Origin: an uncultured Alphaproteobacteria bacterium
GTDB lineage: Bacteria > Pseudomonadota > Alphaproteobacteria > HIMB59 > GCA-002718135
NCBI GenBank assembly: GCA_902561355.1
Contig: CACEPG010000011.1
Coordinates: forward strand, 1-40,289
Length of the DNA: 40,289 bases
Direction: 5' to 3'
Below, piece after piece: positions 1-8,736 of the stretch (its first letter is position 1; each line of letters starts with the position of its first letter). The translations under genes were made by a program, and so were the position numbers. Under the pieces are notes generated by a model, which was not told where the DNA came from, did not search any database, and saw only the letters and a program-made list of their open reading frames with translations.

Positions 1-701
1 TTAATCTAGCAACTTCCTTAGCCGCAATAAACAAAAAGGTTTTAATTGTTGATTCAGATCCTCAAGGAAATGCTAGCACAGGCCTTGGTATAAGGCACGA
101 AGACAGAACACCATCTCTATATGATTTAATTTTAAATAAAAATTTTGATGAAAGAAGCATTAAAAAAACCATTGTTCCGGGCTTAGAAATTATTAGTGCA
201 AACACGGACCTTGCCGCTTCAGAAATAGAACTTAAAGATATTGAAAGCAGAGAATATATAATTAAATCAATTTTATCAAAAATTCCCAATAAAGACTTTG
301 TTATAATAGACTGTCCACCCGCTCTAGGGTTGCTAACAATTAATTCTCTAGTTGCCTCAAACTCAGTTATTATACCCCTTCAATCTGAGTTTTTTGCTTT
401 GGAGGGACTTTCTTCTCTTATGAAGACTATTGATTTGGTTAAGGCTAATTTTAATGAAAGCTTAGAAATCGAAGGCATTCTTTTAACAATGTTCGACAAA
501 AGAAACACATTAAGCTCCCTTGTTGAAAACGATGTTAGAAATCATTTTTCAGAAAAAGTTTATAAAACTATAATACCTCGCAACATAAGGATATCCGAGG
601 CCCCAAGCCACGGTAAGCCAGCACTAATTTATGATGTAAATTGTCCTGGATCTGTGGCATACATAAATCTTGCTAAAGAGGTAATTTTAAACCAAAGGTA
701 A
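1..701 (+). CDS. parA: Chromosome partitioning ATPase ParA (5' end outside window)
   Basis: ParA/Soj-type deviant Walker ATPase that works with ParB to segregate the chromosome origin. The reading frame is open from base 3, so the start and the Walker A lysine-rich loop lie upstream of the window. Visible motifs are the end of the Walker A helix, the switch I aspartate stretch VDSDPQGNAST near the start, and Walker B as FVIIDCPPALGLLT around bases 297-335. The C-terminal part keeps the family pattern PRNIRISEAPSHGKP. It lies 3 bases before parB in the same frame direction, so the two are one operon. Identification rests on motifs plus the parB neighbour and is very secure; only the N-terminus is missing. 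Confidence 0.96.
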   Translation, partial: NLATSLAAINKKVLIVDSDPQGNASTGLGIRHEDRTPSLYDLILNKNFDERSIKKTIVPGLEIISANTDLAASEIELKDIESREYIIKSILSKIPNKDFVIIDCPPALGLLTINSLVASNSVIIPLQSEFFALEGLSSLMKTIDLVKANFNESLEIEGILLTMFDKRNTLSSLVENDVRNHFSEKVYKTIIPRNIRISEAPSHGKPALIYDVNCPGSVAYINLAKEVILNQR

Positions 702-704
702 ATT

Positions 705-1538
705 GTGAACAAAGAAAATAAAAAACTAGGAATGGGTCTTGGCGCACTCCTTTCAAATACAAAACAAAATATTGAAGGAGTTAAAAAAATAAACATTTCA
801 AACATAAAACCTAACAAAAACCAACCAAGAAAGAAATTTAATTCAACAGAACTCAAGGAGCTGTCAAGCTCGATAAAATCTCAAGGGTTGATCCAGCCAA
901 TATTGGTTAGGAAGATTGAGGACGATAACTTTGAAATAATTGCTGGGGAACGGCGTTGGAGAGCCTCGCAGTTAGCTGGTGTTCATGAAATAGACTGTAT
1001 TGTAAAAGACTTTAAAGAAGATAATATTTTTGAAACAGCTTTGATTGAAAATATACAACGTGAAGATTTAAATGTAATTGAAGAGGCAGAAGCATATAAA
1101 AAATTAATTAATTTAAAAAATATAAAAAACGAAGAAATAGCAAAAAAAATTGGAAAAAGTGCCAGCCATATATCTAACTTAATAAGAATTTTAGAACTAG
1201 ACAAAGAAATACAAACTATGGTTATAGATGGACAGCTTTCTATGGGCCACGCTAGAGCTTTGATTGGTGTTCCTGATGCAATAAGCAAAGCTAAAGAAAT
1301 TATAGAAAAAAAACTAAGTGTCAGAGATGTTGAAAAAATTACTTCTAAATATAAAAAGGGTAAAAAGAGTGTTTCAAACAAAGACCCAAATATACTAGAC
1401 CTAGAAAAAGAACTATCCGACAAAATTGGTCTTAAAACATCTATTCAGTTTAACGAAAGCGGTTCATCGGGGTCTTTAACACTATATTACTCAGATTTAA
1501 ATCAGTTAGACGAAATTATGAAAAGGCTTAAGAAGTAA
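705..1538 (+). CDS. parB: Chromosome partitioning protein ParB
   Basis: ParB/Spo0J DNA-binding CTP hydrolase that loads at parS sites. The 277-residue product starts with GTG right after the parA stop. The N-terminus has the ParA-interacting LGMGLGALL segment (residues 8-16). The arginine patch GERRWRA is at residues 81-87, followed by ENIQREDLN at about 115-123, a helix-turn-helix at roughly 132-160 and GHARAL at 181-186. The C-terminal region from about 225 matches the dimerisation domain in position. The length is normal. Its last 11 bases overlap the convergent holA. No parS-like palindrome was seen in the window. Confidence 0.96.
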   Translation: MNKENKKLGMGLGALLSNTKQNIEGVKKINISNIKPNKNQPRKKFNSTELKELSSSIKSQGLIQPILVRKIEDDNFEIIAGERRWRASQLAGVHEIDCIVKDFKEDNIFETALIENIQREDLNVIEEAEAYKKLINLKNIKNEEIAKKIGKSASHISNLIRILELDKEIQTMVIDGQLSMGHARALIGVPDAISKAKEIIEKKLSVRDVEKITSKYKKGKKSVSNKDPNILDLEKELSDKIGLKTSIQFNESGSSGSLTLYYSDLNQLDEIMKRLKK

Positions 1539-2469
1539 TTATTTTTTTAAGATTGAAGGTGAGGCGCAGCCCAATAGAGTGATAGTGTTCAGGATAAATC
1601 CTTGTGAGTTTTTCAGCTTTAAACAATAATTTGTTTATTAATATTTTTTTATTTAAGTTTATTGATTTATAAATTTTTAAAAAAATATCTTTTTCTGCAA
1701 ATAAATATCTGGGAAATTTAGACAAAGCATCAGCGCTGTTGCCGGATTCATTTATAATATTAATAAAGAACTTAAGCCTAGCAATGTAGGTATAAAGATT
1801 TGGGCTTGAAAAAATACAGGAGTTATAAATTTTTAGTAATTTATCATTTTTTTCATAAATATTAAAAAAAATTTTTTGCATATCTTCGCTTCCACTAGAC
1901 ACTAAAATTTTTTTCAAAAAATTAATATCACTAATTTTACTTCCAGCTAGGAAAATTTTTTCTAACTCTTGAGAAAGAAAGGCATACCTGTCGTCCAGGT
2001 TTTCTAACAAGTACCAGTATATTTCTTTCTTTAGTTTTATTTCTTTTTTATCAAAAAAATTATTTAGTATTTTTGATTTTGACTGTCGATTAAGTTTGTA
2101 ACACTCCACCAAAAGATATTCATTCTTGTCTTTAAATATTTTTTTTAATTTCTTGTCTTTGGGATTTGTTTTAGCGCTTATAATTAAAAAATCACCATTT
2201 TCAGTAAGCAAACTAATCTCGTTTTCGCCAACACTTCCAACACCATATAAAATATTAACTAATTTTTCATCAAACAAGCTGCCCGATTCTTTGTAATCAC
2301 TTATTTTTTCTAGCTTATTAAAATTACTAAAACCATTTTCAATATATTTTTGAATAAAAAACTCTTCTACTTTCTTAATATATGTTTCATCGTTGCCTGA
2401 AATAAAAACTGGAGATTTTTCTGGCTTAAAACCATCATTGGTTATTATAATTTCAGGATTAGTTTTCAA
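1528..2469 (-). CDS. holA: DNA polymerase III subunit delta
   Basis: Delta subunit of the clamp loader, which opens the sliding clamp during replication. The 313-residue protein is divergent, Lys/Ile/Asn-rich, and lacks a single diagnostic motif that can be read by eye. The N-terminal pattern PVFISGNDETYIKK resembles the usual start of delta subunits (a YLLxGxExxLI-like stretch), and the length fits the family. Position is the strongest evidence: it lies between parB (tail to tail, 11-base overlap) and the lptE-leuS genes, an order common in alphaproteobacteria. It overlaps the end of lptE by 11 bases, so it is translated from the leuS-lptE-holA message. The call depends largely on synteny. 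Confidence 0.8.
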   Translation of the reverse strand: MKTNPEIIITNDGFKPEKSPVFISGNDETYIKKVEEFFIQKYIENGFSNFNKLEKISDYKESGSLFDEKLVNILYGVGSVGENEISLLTENGDFLIISAKTNPKDKKLKKIFKDKNEYLLVECYKLNRQSKSKILNNFFDKKEIKLKKEIYWYLLENLDDRYAFLSQELEKIFLAGSKISDINFLKKILVSSGSEDMQKIFFNIYEKNDKLLKIYNSCIFSSPNLYTYIARLKFFINIINESGNSADALSKFPRYLFAEKDIFLKIYKSINLNKKILINKLLFKAEKLTRIYPEHYHSIGLRLTFNLKKIITS

Positions 2470-2959
2470 TTGAGCACGCCTCAGCGTTAGTTCTATTTTG
2501 TGTTTTGTCTAAAAAGCTCTCTATGTTGTTTTTAAATACTTCTTTATATAGTTCGTCAAGAGACCTGTCGCTTCCAAAATTATAGCCAGAAGATTTAGGA
2601 ATAAAAGAAAAGCGAGAACCTTCAATTGCTTCCAAGATTGTGCAATTCTTAATATTGTTAACTAATTTGTATTTAATTTTAATCTCATAATCAATTTTAG
2701 TTGCTACTTGGTTTTTTTTAACAAATCGGTTGGTTTTGATTTCGCTAAAATCAGCAGTTAAATGAAATTCAGGATCAGTATTTTCACCAAAAAAGAAAAC
2801 GAGCTGTTCTTTAAGTATCGGACTTGAGCTATTAAGAACCTTTAAAGTTGTTTTGTTTTTTAAAGCGGTTAATGTTTCTGAATCTTGCAAAACAAACTCA
2901 ATTTGTGAGCAAGAAAACAGAAACAAAATAATTACAAAATAATAATTCTTTATTTTCAT
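2459..2959 (-). CDS. lptE: LPS-assembly lipoprotein LptE-like
   Basis: Predicted outer-membrane lipoprotein that would plug LptD for lipopolysaccharide export. The 166-residue product has a signal peptide ending in a lipobox (FLFSC, lipidated Cys17), then a mixed alpha/beta domain of the size expected for LptE. Its ATG overlaps the leuS stop as ATGA, and its end overlaps holA. The sequence is too divergent to prove LptE by eye; the lipobox, length and conserved leuS-lptE-holA order support the name. It could also be another small lipoprotein that has taken this place. Confidence 0.72.
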   Translation of the reverse strand: MKIKNYYFVIILFLFSCSQIEFVLQDSETLTALKNKTTLKVLNSSSPILKEQLVFFFGENTDPEFHLTADFSEIKTNRFVKKNQVATKIDYEIKIKYKLVNNIKNCTILEAIEGSRFSFIPKSSGYNFGSDRSLDELYKEVFKNNIESFLDKTQNRTNAEACSIEN

Positions 2960-5556
2960 TTAATTACAAAATTTAAAATTTTTCCTGGTACATAAATACT
3001 TCTTACAATCTTTTTTTCCGATATTCTTTTTTGTATCTTTTCATCTTTTGTAGCTTTTTTTATAATAGCATCTTTATCTATGTCTTTATCTACAACTAAC
3101 ATTGATCTTGTTATACCATTTACTTGAATTGGTATTTTTATATTTTGATCACATTGTAAAACCTTAATCTTTGGCCATTTGGCATTGATACACAAGCTCT
3201 CTTGATCAATGTGCCGCCAAATCTCCTCGCTAATATGAGGAATAAAGGGCTGAATTATTAAAGTTAAGTCTTTTAATAAACCAACCAGATCTGTTTTTTT
3301 AACATTGTTTAGTAAAACAAGGCTGCTCAAGTTATTCAGATACTCATAAATATTAGCGACAGATTTGTTAAAATGAAACTTTTCAATATTTTCTGAAACA
3401 CTGCCTATGAGTTTTGCGAAAACATTTAAGTCTTGCTGTTTTAGTTCTTTAGGCTCTGAATAATTTTTTATTTTTAAAGCCACTTCCCATAATTTGTTTA
3501 TAAATTTATATGAAGAGGCAACACCCCTATCTGTCCACTCTAAATCTCGTTCTGGAGGGCTGTCCGACAACATAAACCATCTTGCAGTATCTGCTCCATA
3601 AATATTTATAATATCGTTTGGGTCGACAACATTTTTTTTTGATTTACTCATTTTTTCAATTTTACCAGCTTTCACCTCGTTATCATTTTCATCAAAATAT
3701 TTATCCCCAACCTTTTTTACTTCGCCAGGTTCTACCCAATTATTATTAATATTTCTGAAAGTTTGATGAGTTACCATTCCTTGTGTAAACAAACCATCAA
3801 ATGGCTCATTTAAGTTAAAATATTTTAAATCTCTTAAGGCTTTAGTAAAAAATCTTGAATAGAGTAAATGCAAAATAGCATGCTCTATTCCACCGATATA
3901 TTGGTCAACCGGAAGCCAATAATCGATATCTTCTTTTTCAAAAGGTTTTTCTGATCTAGCATTGCAATATCTAAAATAATACCAAGAAGATTCAAAAAAA
4001 GTGTCAAATGTATCCGTTTCTCTAACTGCTTTCATACCTGTTTCATCACAGATTGTTTCCTTCCAACCACTAATATTTTTTAGAGTACTTGCTGACTCAC
4101 TAAAATTATCAACCTCTGGCAACTTTACTGGCAAACTGTTTTCATCAACTGTTTTTACCTTGCCATCCTCTCTATAAATAATAGGTATCGGACATCCCCA
4201 AAACCTTTGTCTTGAAATTCCCCAATCCCTTAATTTGTAATTTGTTTTTTCACCACCTATTCCCAGTTTTGACAACTCATTCAAAATACGTTTAGTTGCC
4301 TTGTCAATATTATAACCATTTAAACAAACCGGGTTATCTACCCCCTCTATATCAAATGTAGAATTAATTAATTTTCCATCACCGGTATATGCTTGACCAT
4401 TCATAGGTTTTTTCTTGTTTTTTAATTGATCAAAAGCCCAAGCCTCAGCATGTTCACCATCACCGCCCCAGTGTGGCGATATTACAGGTATTACAGGTAT
4501 ATTATATTTAATTGCAAAATCCAAATCTCTTTGGTCGTGAGCTGGACACCCAAAGACAGCTCCCAAGCCATATTCCATTAGTACAAAATTTGCTATGTAT
4601 ACAGGGATTTTTTTATCTTTAATAAACGGGTGTTTAACAAACACAAGTGTGTTGTAGCCTTTTTTAACTTTATCTACATCTTCATTTTCACAGTCTTTAA
4701 TAAAATTATTAACCCCATCATTTTTTTGTGCAAGTTCTTTTGCTATTTTGTGTTCAGGAGACAGAGCAATAAATGTAGCACCAAATATTGTATCTGGTCT
4801 GGTAGTAAATATTTTTATTTTTTTTGTTTCCAAATTATTTGTGTTATCAATTTCAAAGTTAATTTCAGCACCAATCGATTTACCAATCCAGTTAGACTGC
4901 ATAATTTTAACTTTATTTGGCCAGTTTTTTAATTTTTCAAGGTCACTTAAAAGCTCTTCAGAATATTTAGAAATTTTTAAAAACCACTGAGATAATTTCC
5001 TTTTTTCAATAACCGCCCCTGATCTCCAACCTCTTCCATCTATAACTTGTTCATTGGCTAAGACTGTTTTGTCTGCCGGGTCCCAATTAACTTCTGATTC
5101 TTTTTTGTAAGCCAAACCCGCATTGAATAAATCTATAAAAAACTTTTGTTCATGTTTGTAATAATCAGGATGACACGTTGCTATTTCCCTATCCCAATCC
5201 AAAGACAATCCCATCCTTAAGAGCTGTTTTTTCATTGTTTCTATATTTTTATATGTCCATTCTTTAGGATGTTTTTTTTCTGTTATAGCAGCGTTTTCAG
5301 CAGGCAACCCAAAAGCATCCCAGCCCATTGGATGAAGAACATTAAAGCCTTTCATTTTTTTATATCTAGCAACAACATCTCCCAAAGTATAATTTCTTAC
5401 GTGCCCCATATGTATTTTACCCGATGGATAAGGAAACATCTCTAATACATAATATTTTTTTTTATTTTTATTTGTTTCAGTTTCAAAAACCTTTTGCTCA
5501 GCCCAAATTTTTTGCCACTTGTTTTCTATTGTTTTGTGATTGTATCTTGAAGACAC
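2956..5556 (-). CDS. leuS: Leucyl-tRNA synthetase
   Basis: Class I aminoacyl-tRNA synthetase that charges tRNA-Leu. The product is 866 residues, full length for bacterial LeuRS. The HIGH-type motif is HMGH at residues 49-52 in the context [19 protein letters not shown]. The editing (CP1) domain spans roughly 225-420 and includes the threonine-rich [11 protein letters not shown]. The leucine-specific WWY-type segment [17 protein letters not shown] is near 530. The KMSKS loop is at about 634-638, followed by an anticodon-binding helical domain. It is the head of a minus-strand run with lptE and holA, and sits 5 bases downstream of the DUF3576 gene. Confidence 0.98.
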   Translation of the reverse strand: MSSRYNHKTIENKWQKIWAEQKVFETETNKNKKKYYVLEMFPYPSGKIHMGHVRNYTLGDVVARYKKMKGFNVLHPMGWDAFGLPAENAAITEKKHPKEWTYKNIETMKKQLLRMGLSLDWDREIATCHPDYYKHEQKFFIDLFNAGLAYKKESEVNWDPADKTVLANEQVIDGRGWRSGAVIEKRKLSQWFLKISKYSEELLSDLEKLKNWPNKVKIMQSNWIGKSIGAEINFEIDNTNNLETKKIKIFTTRPDTIFGATFIALSPEHKIAKELAQKNDGVNNFIKDCENEDVDKVKKGYNTLVFVKHPFIKDKKIPVYIANFVLMEYGLGAVFGCPAHDQRDLDFAIKYNIPVIPVISPHWGGDGEHAEAWAFDQLKNKKKPMNGQAYTGDGKLINSTFDIEGVDNPVCLNGYNIDKATKRILNELSKLGIGGEKTNYKLRDWGISRQRFWGCPIPIIYREDGKVKTVDENSLPVKLPEVDNFSESASTLKNISGWKETICDETGMKAVRETDTFDTFFESSWYYFRYCNARSEKPFEKEDIDYWLPVDQYIGGIEHAILHLLYSRFFTKALRDLKYFNLNEPFDGLFTQGMVTHQTFRNINNNWVEPGEVKKVGDKYFDENDNEVKAGKIEKMSKSKKNVVDPNDIINIYGADTARWFMLSDSPPERDLEWTDRGVASSYKFINKLWEVALKIKNYSEPKELKQQDLNVFAKLIGSVSENIEKFHFNKSVANIYEYLNNLSSLVLLNNVKKTDLVGLLKDLTLIIQPFIPHISEEIWRHIDQESLCINAKWPKIKVLQCDQNIKIPIQVNGITRSMLVVDKDIDKDAIIKKATKDEKIQKRISEKKIVRSIYVPGKILNFVIK

Positions 5557-5561
5557 TTTAG

Positions 5562-6173
5562 TTAACTATTGTTAAGTTTTAGTTTTTTAGCCTTATTCAA
5601 AATTGCATTTTCTAATACTGTATCATTTTCTGTATTTGGATTTGTGTTAACCCATTTTTGATTTTTGTATAATTGACAATAGGAACTAACTTTTAAATTT
5701 TGAGTTTTTAACTCTATTCCATTAATAAATATGTTTAGTTTACACCTTTCATCTTCGTTACTAACTGTTGAATACCAGTCTGTTATTATTATACCTCCAA
5801 AAGGGTCGGCAGACGCTAATGGCATAAAATCAATAACCTCTAAAGAAGCCCTCCATAAAAAGGGGTTAATTGGAATACCAACAGTTGTTGTTCGTTGTTT
5901 ATTGCCACTGTTTCCTAGGCCAGTGTCAAATGAAAACCCTTCTTTTCCAAAGATACCACCTTCCTTGCCGCTTTGCAGTCTGGTTTTTGCATCCCGCAAT
6001 GCTAAATCTTTGTCTGTACCTGAGTTAAAAATAGTTCCAGAACGATTTATTATTTCCCCGGTTGTATTTGCTTTTGACCAAAGCTCATCCATTTCTTCTT
6101 TTGATTTATTTTGGTTACAACCATAAGAAAAAAGTAAAGAAAATAAAAAAACTAATTTAACAATATTTATCAT
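5562..6173 (-). CDS. DUF3576 lipoprotein
   Basis: Putative lipoprotein of 203 residues belonging to the DUF3576 family, found upstream of leuS in many alphaproteobacteria. The signal peptide ends in a lipobox, FSYGC (Cys19). The family core is the segment with [19 protein letters not shown] at about residues 107-125, followed by [10 protein letters not shown]. The function is unknown; membership and the leuS neighbourhood suggest an envelope role. It begins about 40 bases on the far side of the porin terminator and probably uses its own promoter inside 6174-6210, where nothing clear could be picked out. Confidence 0.85.
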   Translation of the reverse strand: MINIVKLVFLFSLLFSYGCNQNKSKEEMDELWSKANTTGEIINRSGTIFNSGTDKDLALRDAKTRLQSGKEGGIFGKEGFSFDTGLGNSGNKQRTTTVGIPINPFLWRASLEVIDFMPLASADPFGGIIITDWYSTVSNEDERCKLNIFINGIELKTQNLKVSSYCQLYKNQKWVNTNPNTENDTVLENAILNKAKKLKLNNS

Positions 6174-6213
6174 TATTAGCTTGATATTCCATTGGCAATA
6201 AAATGTAAAACAT

Positions 6214-6247
6214 AAAAAAACGGCACTTAAGTTAAGTGCCGTTTTAA
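6214..6247 (-). terminator. Rho-independent terminator of the porin gene
   Basis: An inverted repeat with stem CGGCACTT/AAGTGCCG and a 5-base loop, extended by flanking A and T runs so the stem can lengthen to 12 pairs. Read on the minus strand it follows the porin stop by about 20 bases and ends in seven T. The A run on the other side would also let it work in the plus direction. It is the only clear GC-stem terminator noticed in the window. Confidence 0.88.
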
Positions 6248-6264
6248 AAAAAATATGGTTTAAA

Positions 6265-7329
6265 TTAGAATGCTAAGTTAGCTCCAATATACCAAGCAGA
6301 TCCACCACTATCAGTAACTGAACCACCTTCATCTTGAAGGTCAACAGTAGTATAACCAATAATAGCAGTTACACCTGCAGCAGCAGCATATGATACACTT
6401 GCAGAAGTTTTGTCATATGCATCGTCAGAAGTACCAGCAGTACCTTGAGTATCACTGTCTTTTGCTTCACCAGACACAACGCCTAGGTTGAAAGTAAGGT
6501 CGCCAGATACATACTTAATACCAGCTTTTGTTGCACTTCCATCAACCTGAGTGTTAGCTAGAGCAGTAGTAGCTCCATCATCAACAATAGTGTTACCACT
6601 ACCATGACCAACAGCAACAGTTAAATCTTCTTGCGTAGCACTAATACCAACATGGAAACCACCTTTGTCATTAGTTAGTGCAGTTCCTGTGTTAACATAG
6701 TCAACAGCAGCTAAACCAGCACCAATAGTAACAGCAGCATCGCCCATATCAGTTACATAAGTACCACCAATACCCCAAGAGCTATCAGCTGTAGCTGTAG
6801 CACCTGCAGCAGCACCACTGTCAGTTGAGAATGATGCAGACATTTTAAATCCGTCCATCATAAAGTCTGAAGCAGAATGCCACTCAACACCAAGCTCAGT
6901 TGCACCTTGAGTGAAATCAATACCTGATGGAGCGTTTGAAGTAGTAGTTACCGCAGCACCTTCTTCACCAGCAGAGCCAGGAATAGAGATGTCATGAGTA
7001 CCAGACGCGTTACCAGCATTAAAAATGTCTAGTTTAGATCCATCAGTAAATTCTAATGTAAGCGCAGTAGCATTACTTAAGCCATCAGCTTCGTTCGCTA
7101 GATTAAAGCTAGATGAAATAGTAGTACCACCATCAGTTACTTCAGATAGTGAAACTGCGAAAGAAGACTGTTCAATTACAGCATTCGTATCAACAGCAGT
7201 TCCATTAGGGCTGTCAAACTCCACACCAACTCTGTGATTACCAGACATTGTTGATGTTACAGCTTCTGCAACAGAAGCAGCACCCAAAGTAGATGCCAGA
7301 GCAGACGCCATTAATAGTTCTTTTTTCAT
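6265..7329 (-). CDS. Gram-negative porin, outer-membrane beta-barrel
   Basis: General porin-like protein forming a diffusion channel in the outer membrane. The 354-residue product begins with a signal peptide (MKKELLMASALASTLGAASV, cleavage probably after AEA). It then has alternating polar/hydrophobic strands rich in Gly, Ala, Thr, Ser and Asp, and ends in the aromatic-terminated strand WYIGANLAF, the usual C-terminal signal for BamA-dependent insertion. There are almost no Lys-rich runs and no Cys. Base composition is visibly richer in G and C than all neighbours, as expected of a very highly expressed gene. It stands alone as a single-gene unit, with a strong ribosome binding site and its own terminator. 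The specific porin subfamily and substrates cannot be told. Confidence 0.9.
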   Translation of the reverse strand: MKKELLMASALASTLGAASVAEAVTSTMSGNHRVGVEFDSPNGTAVDTNAVIEQSSFAVSLSEVTDGGTTISSSFNLANEADGLSNATALTLEFTDGSKLDIFNAGNASGTHDISIPGSAGEEGAAVTTTSNAPSGIDFTQGATELGVEWHSASDFMMDGFKMSASFSTDSGAAAGATATADSSWGIGGTYVTDMGDAAVTIGAGLAAVDYVNTGTALTNDKGGFHVGISATQEDLTVAVGHGSGNTIVDDGATTALANTQVDGSATKAGIKYVSGDLTFNLGVVSGEAKDSDTQGTAGTSDDAYDKTSASVSYAAAAGVTAIIGYTTVDLQDEGGSVTDSGGSAWYIGANLAF

Positions 7330-7334
7330 ATTTA

Positions 7335-7341
7335 CTCCTTT
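7335..7341 (-). promoter_or_regulatory. Strong Shine-Dalgarno of the porin gene
   Basis: The minus strand reads AAAGGAG 5 bases before the porin ATG. Such a full match to the anti-SD is uncommon in this AT-rich window and confirms the porin start. Confidence 0.88.
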
Positions 7342-7345
7342 TGAG

Positions 7346-7363
7346 TTAATGAATATTCATTAA
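7346..7363. promoter_or_regulatory. Perfect 18-bp palindrome in the porin leader
   Basis: TTAATGAATATTCATTAA is its own reverse complement. It lies directly upstream of the porin Shine-Dalgarno. It could be a dimeric repressor operator or an mRNA hairpin next to the ribosome site. The palindrome is seen directly; the role is inference, and AT-only palindromes are more likely by chance in this composition. Confidence 0.5.
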
Positions 7364-7390
7364 AAAATATAAGAAACTTTTTCTTATATT
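7364..7390 (-). promoter_or_regulatory. Hairpin with T-run in the porin leader (possible attenuator)
   Basis: A 10-bp inverted repeat, AATATAAGAA/TTCTTATATT with a 5-base loop, occupies 7366-7390. On the minus strand it is followed by six T, so it has terminator geometry upstream of the porin start. The stem is almost all A-T pairs and thus weak. It might act as an attenuator, a transcript-stabilising 5' hairpin, or nothing. Confidence 0.4.
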
Positions 7391-7460
7391 ATGGGGATAT
7401 TTATAAAAAATCTGATATAAAAACAAAAAAAGCTAGGCTTAATTATTATTTTGTGCAAAC

Positions 7461-7484
7461 ATGTTGTATTTTTACAACATTTTT
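7461..7484 (+). promoter_or_regulatory. Hairpin upstream of the yggS-family gene
   Basis: ATGTTGTA and TACAACAT form an 8-bp stem with a four-T loop, followed by a short T run, about 20 bases before the ATG at 7505. Its position in the leader of the next gene, facing the porin leader hairpin, is suggestive, but no function can be assigned. Confidence 0.35.
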
Positions 7485-7504
7485 GCCTAAAAGATGGGTT
7501 TTTT

Positions 7505-8143
7505 ATGTTTGATTGTAATAAAATTAAGGAAATACAGGAATATATTAAGAATACTGGCAGTTTATCCAAAATTGTTGCTATTTCTAAAAATCATCCAAAA
7601 GAGTCAGTTTTTGAAGCAATTGATTGTGGATTAAGAGAGTTTGGAGAGAATAGGGTTCAAGAAGCAACTAGTAAATTCTATGAATTGTTAAATAAATACC
7701 CAGATATAGTTTTACACCTCACAGGTCCTTTGCAAACCAATAAAGTTAAAGAAGCTCTTAAGATATTTACTATTTTTCATACATTAGATAGAGTAAAGCT
7801 CGCTAAAGAGTTTGCAAAGCACACTTCTATAATCAAATCAAAAAAATTTTTTATACAAGTGAATACAGGAAAAGAGAAATCAAAAAGCGGGGTTCTGCCA
7901 GACGATTTGAAAGATCTTTTTTTGTTTTGTAAAAAAGATTTAAATCTGAATATAATTGGGCTTATGTGCATACCCCCAATAAACGAAGATTCAAAAACCC
8001 ATTTCAAATTGCTAAAGGAGATGGGACAAGGCTTTGGTTTAAATAGATTCAGCATGGGTATGAGCTCTGACTATAAAGAAGCAATTAATTTGAATTCAAC
8101 ATACATAAGACTTGGAACAATACTTTTTGGGAAAAGATTATGA
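7505..8143 (+). CDS. YggS/PROSC-family PLP homeostasis protein
   Basis: Pyridoxal-phosphate-binding TIM-barrel protein of the YggS family, which buffers intracellular PLP. The ATG at 7505 gives 212 residues. The open frame extends upstream to a TTG at 7451, but those extra residues run through a hairpin and do not look like the family N-terminus. Lys28 in IVAISKNHP is the expected PLP Schiff-base lysine. Other family motifs are FGENRVQEA (46-54), LTGPLQTNK in place of the usual IGxLQxNK, FIQVNTGKEKSKSG, GLMCIPP and the C-terminal SMGMSSDYKEAI...RLGTILFG. The stop overlaps the next gene as ATGA, so the two are translationally coupled. Confidence 0.93.
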   Translation: MFDCNKIKEIQEYIKNTGSLSKIVAISKNHPKESVFEAIDCGLREFGENRVQEATSKFYELLNKYPDIVLHLTGPLQTNKVKEALKIFTIFHTLDRVKLAKEFAKHTSIIKSKKFFIQVNTGKEKSKSGVLPDDLKDLFLFCKKDLNLNIIGLMCIPPINEDSKTHFKLLKEMGQGFGLNRFSMGMSSDYKEAINLNSTYIRLGTILFGKRL

Positions 8144-8736
8144 ACAATGAGATTTTATTATTTTCAGAACTATATGACACTAAAGTTGTCGAAATTGTTC
8201 TAGCAGATTTTAATATTAAAAAATTTGATTTAAAAGAACTTAAAAACAAGAATTCTAAAAATAAAAATATATTAGTTTTTTTAAATGATGGAAACAACAT
8301 TAATGATTTAAAACATATTTCATTAAACAACTTTGTTTTATGTTTTGTTAATAAAAAAAATATTGAAGAAACTTTTAACAAAGCAACTATAATGTCAAGC
8401 CCGGTTACTTTAAGCAAGCTCAAAGAGTTTGCAGATAAAATTTATAAAAGCAACAGTAAAGAATATAGCGATGTTGTGATTGCTGATAAAAAATTAACTA
8501 ATAAAAAAAATAAAAAATACACGTATTTTACTGATTTAGAAAATGAAATATTTTCTGAATTATTGGAAAAAAAAGAATTGGATAAAAAATATTTAAAAGA
8601 AAATATTTTGAATATAAAAAATAATATCGACACACGCTCTATTGAAAGTCATTTTTCAAGAATAAGAAAAAAACTATCATTTATTGAATCATCAATTAAA
8701 ATAACATCAAAAGGAGAGGTATTTTTTATTAATTAA
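8140..8736 (+). CDS. Winged-helix regulator with degenerate receiver-like domain
   Basis: A 198-residue soluble protein, coupled to the yggS-family gene by a 4-base overlap. The last 36 residues, with SIESHFSRIRKKL at about 167-179 followed by a beta-hairpin-like end, look like the recognition helix and wing of the OmpR/PhoB (Trans_reg_C) DNA-binding domain. Residues 1-105 have an alternating strand/helix pattern like a CheY fold (ILLFS, NILVFL, FVLCFV, TIMSSPVTLSKLKEFADKIY), but the acidic pocket and phosphorylatable Asp are not evident. The best guess is an unphosphorylated pseudo-receiver transcription factor. No histidine kinase is nearby. The end overlaps convergent lolA by 8 bases. The fold call comes from pattern recognition only. 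Confidence 0.6.
   Translation: MNNEILLFSELYDTKVVEIVLADFNIKKFDLKELKNKNSKNKNILVFLNDGNNINDLKHISLNNFVLCFVNKKNIEETFNKATIMSSPVTLSKLKEFADKIYKSNSKEYSDVVIADKKLTNKKNKKYTYFTDLENEIFSELLEKKELDKKYLKENILNIKNNIDTRSIESHFSRIRKKLSFIESSIKITSKGEVFFIN

Noticed and set aside
983-1423. 146-codon open frame antisense to parB
   Set aside because: A Ser/Ile/Phe-rich shadow of Lys/Asn/Glu-rich codons on the coding strand; no independent signals.
705-1538. A parS site near parAB
   Set aside because: No sequence close to TGTTTCACGTGAAACA was found in this region or elsewhere in the window.
5731-6126. 131-codon open frame antisense to the DUF3576 gene
   Set aside because: The opposite strand carries a conserved lipoprotein with lipobox and family core; this frame has no support.
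7451-7504. TTG start for the YggS-family protein giving 18 extra residues
   Set aside because: The extension encodes a Cys/Phe/His-rich stretch over a hairpin and is absent from the family; the ATG at 7505 is better placed.
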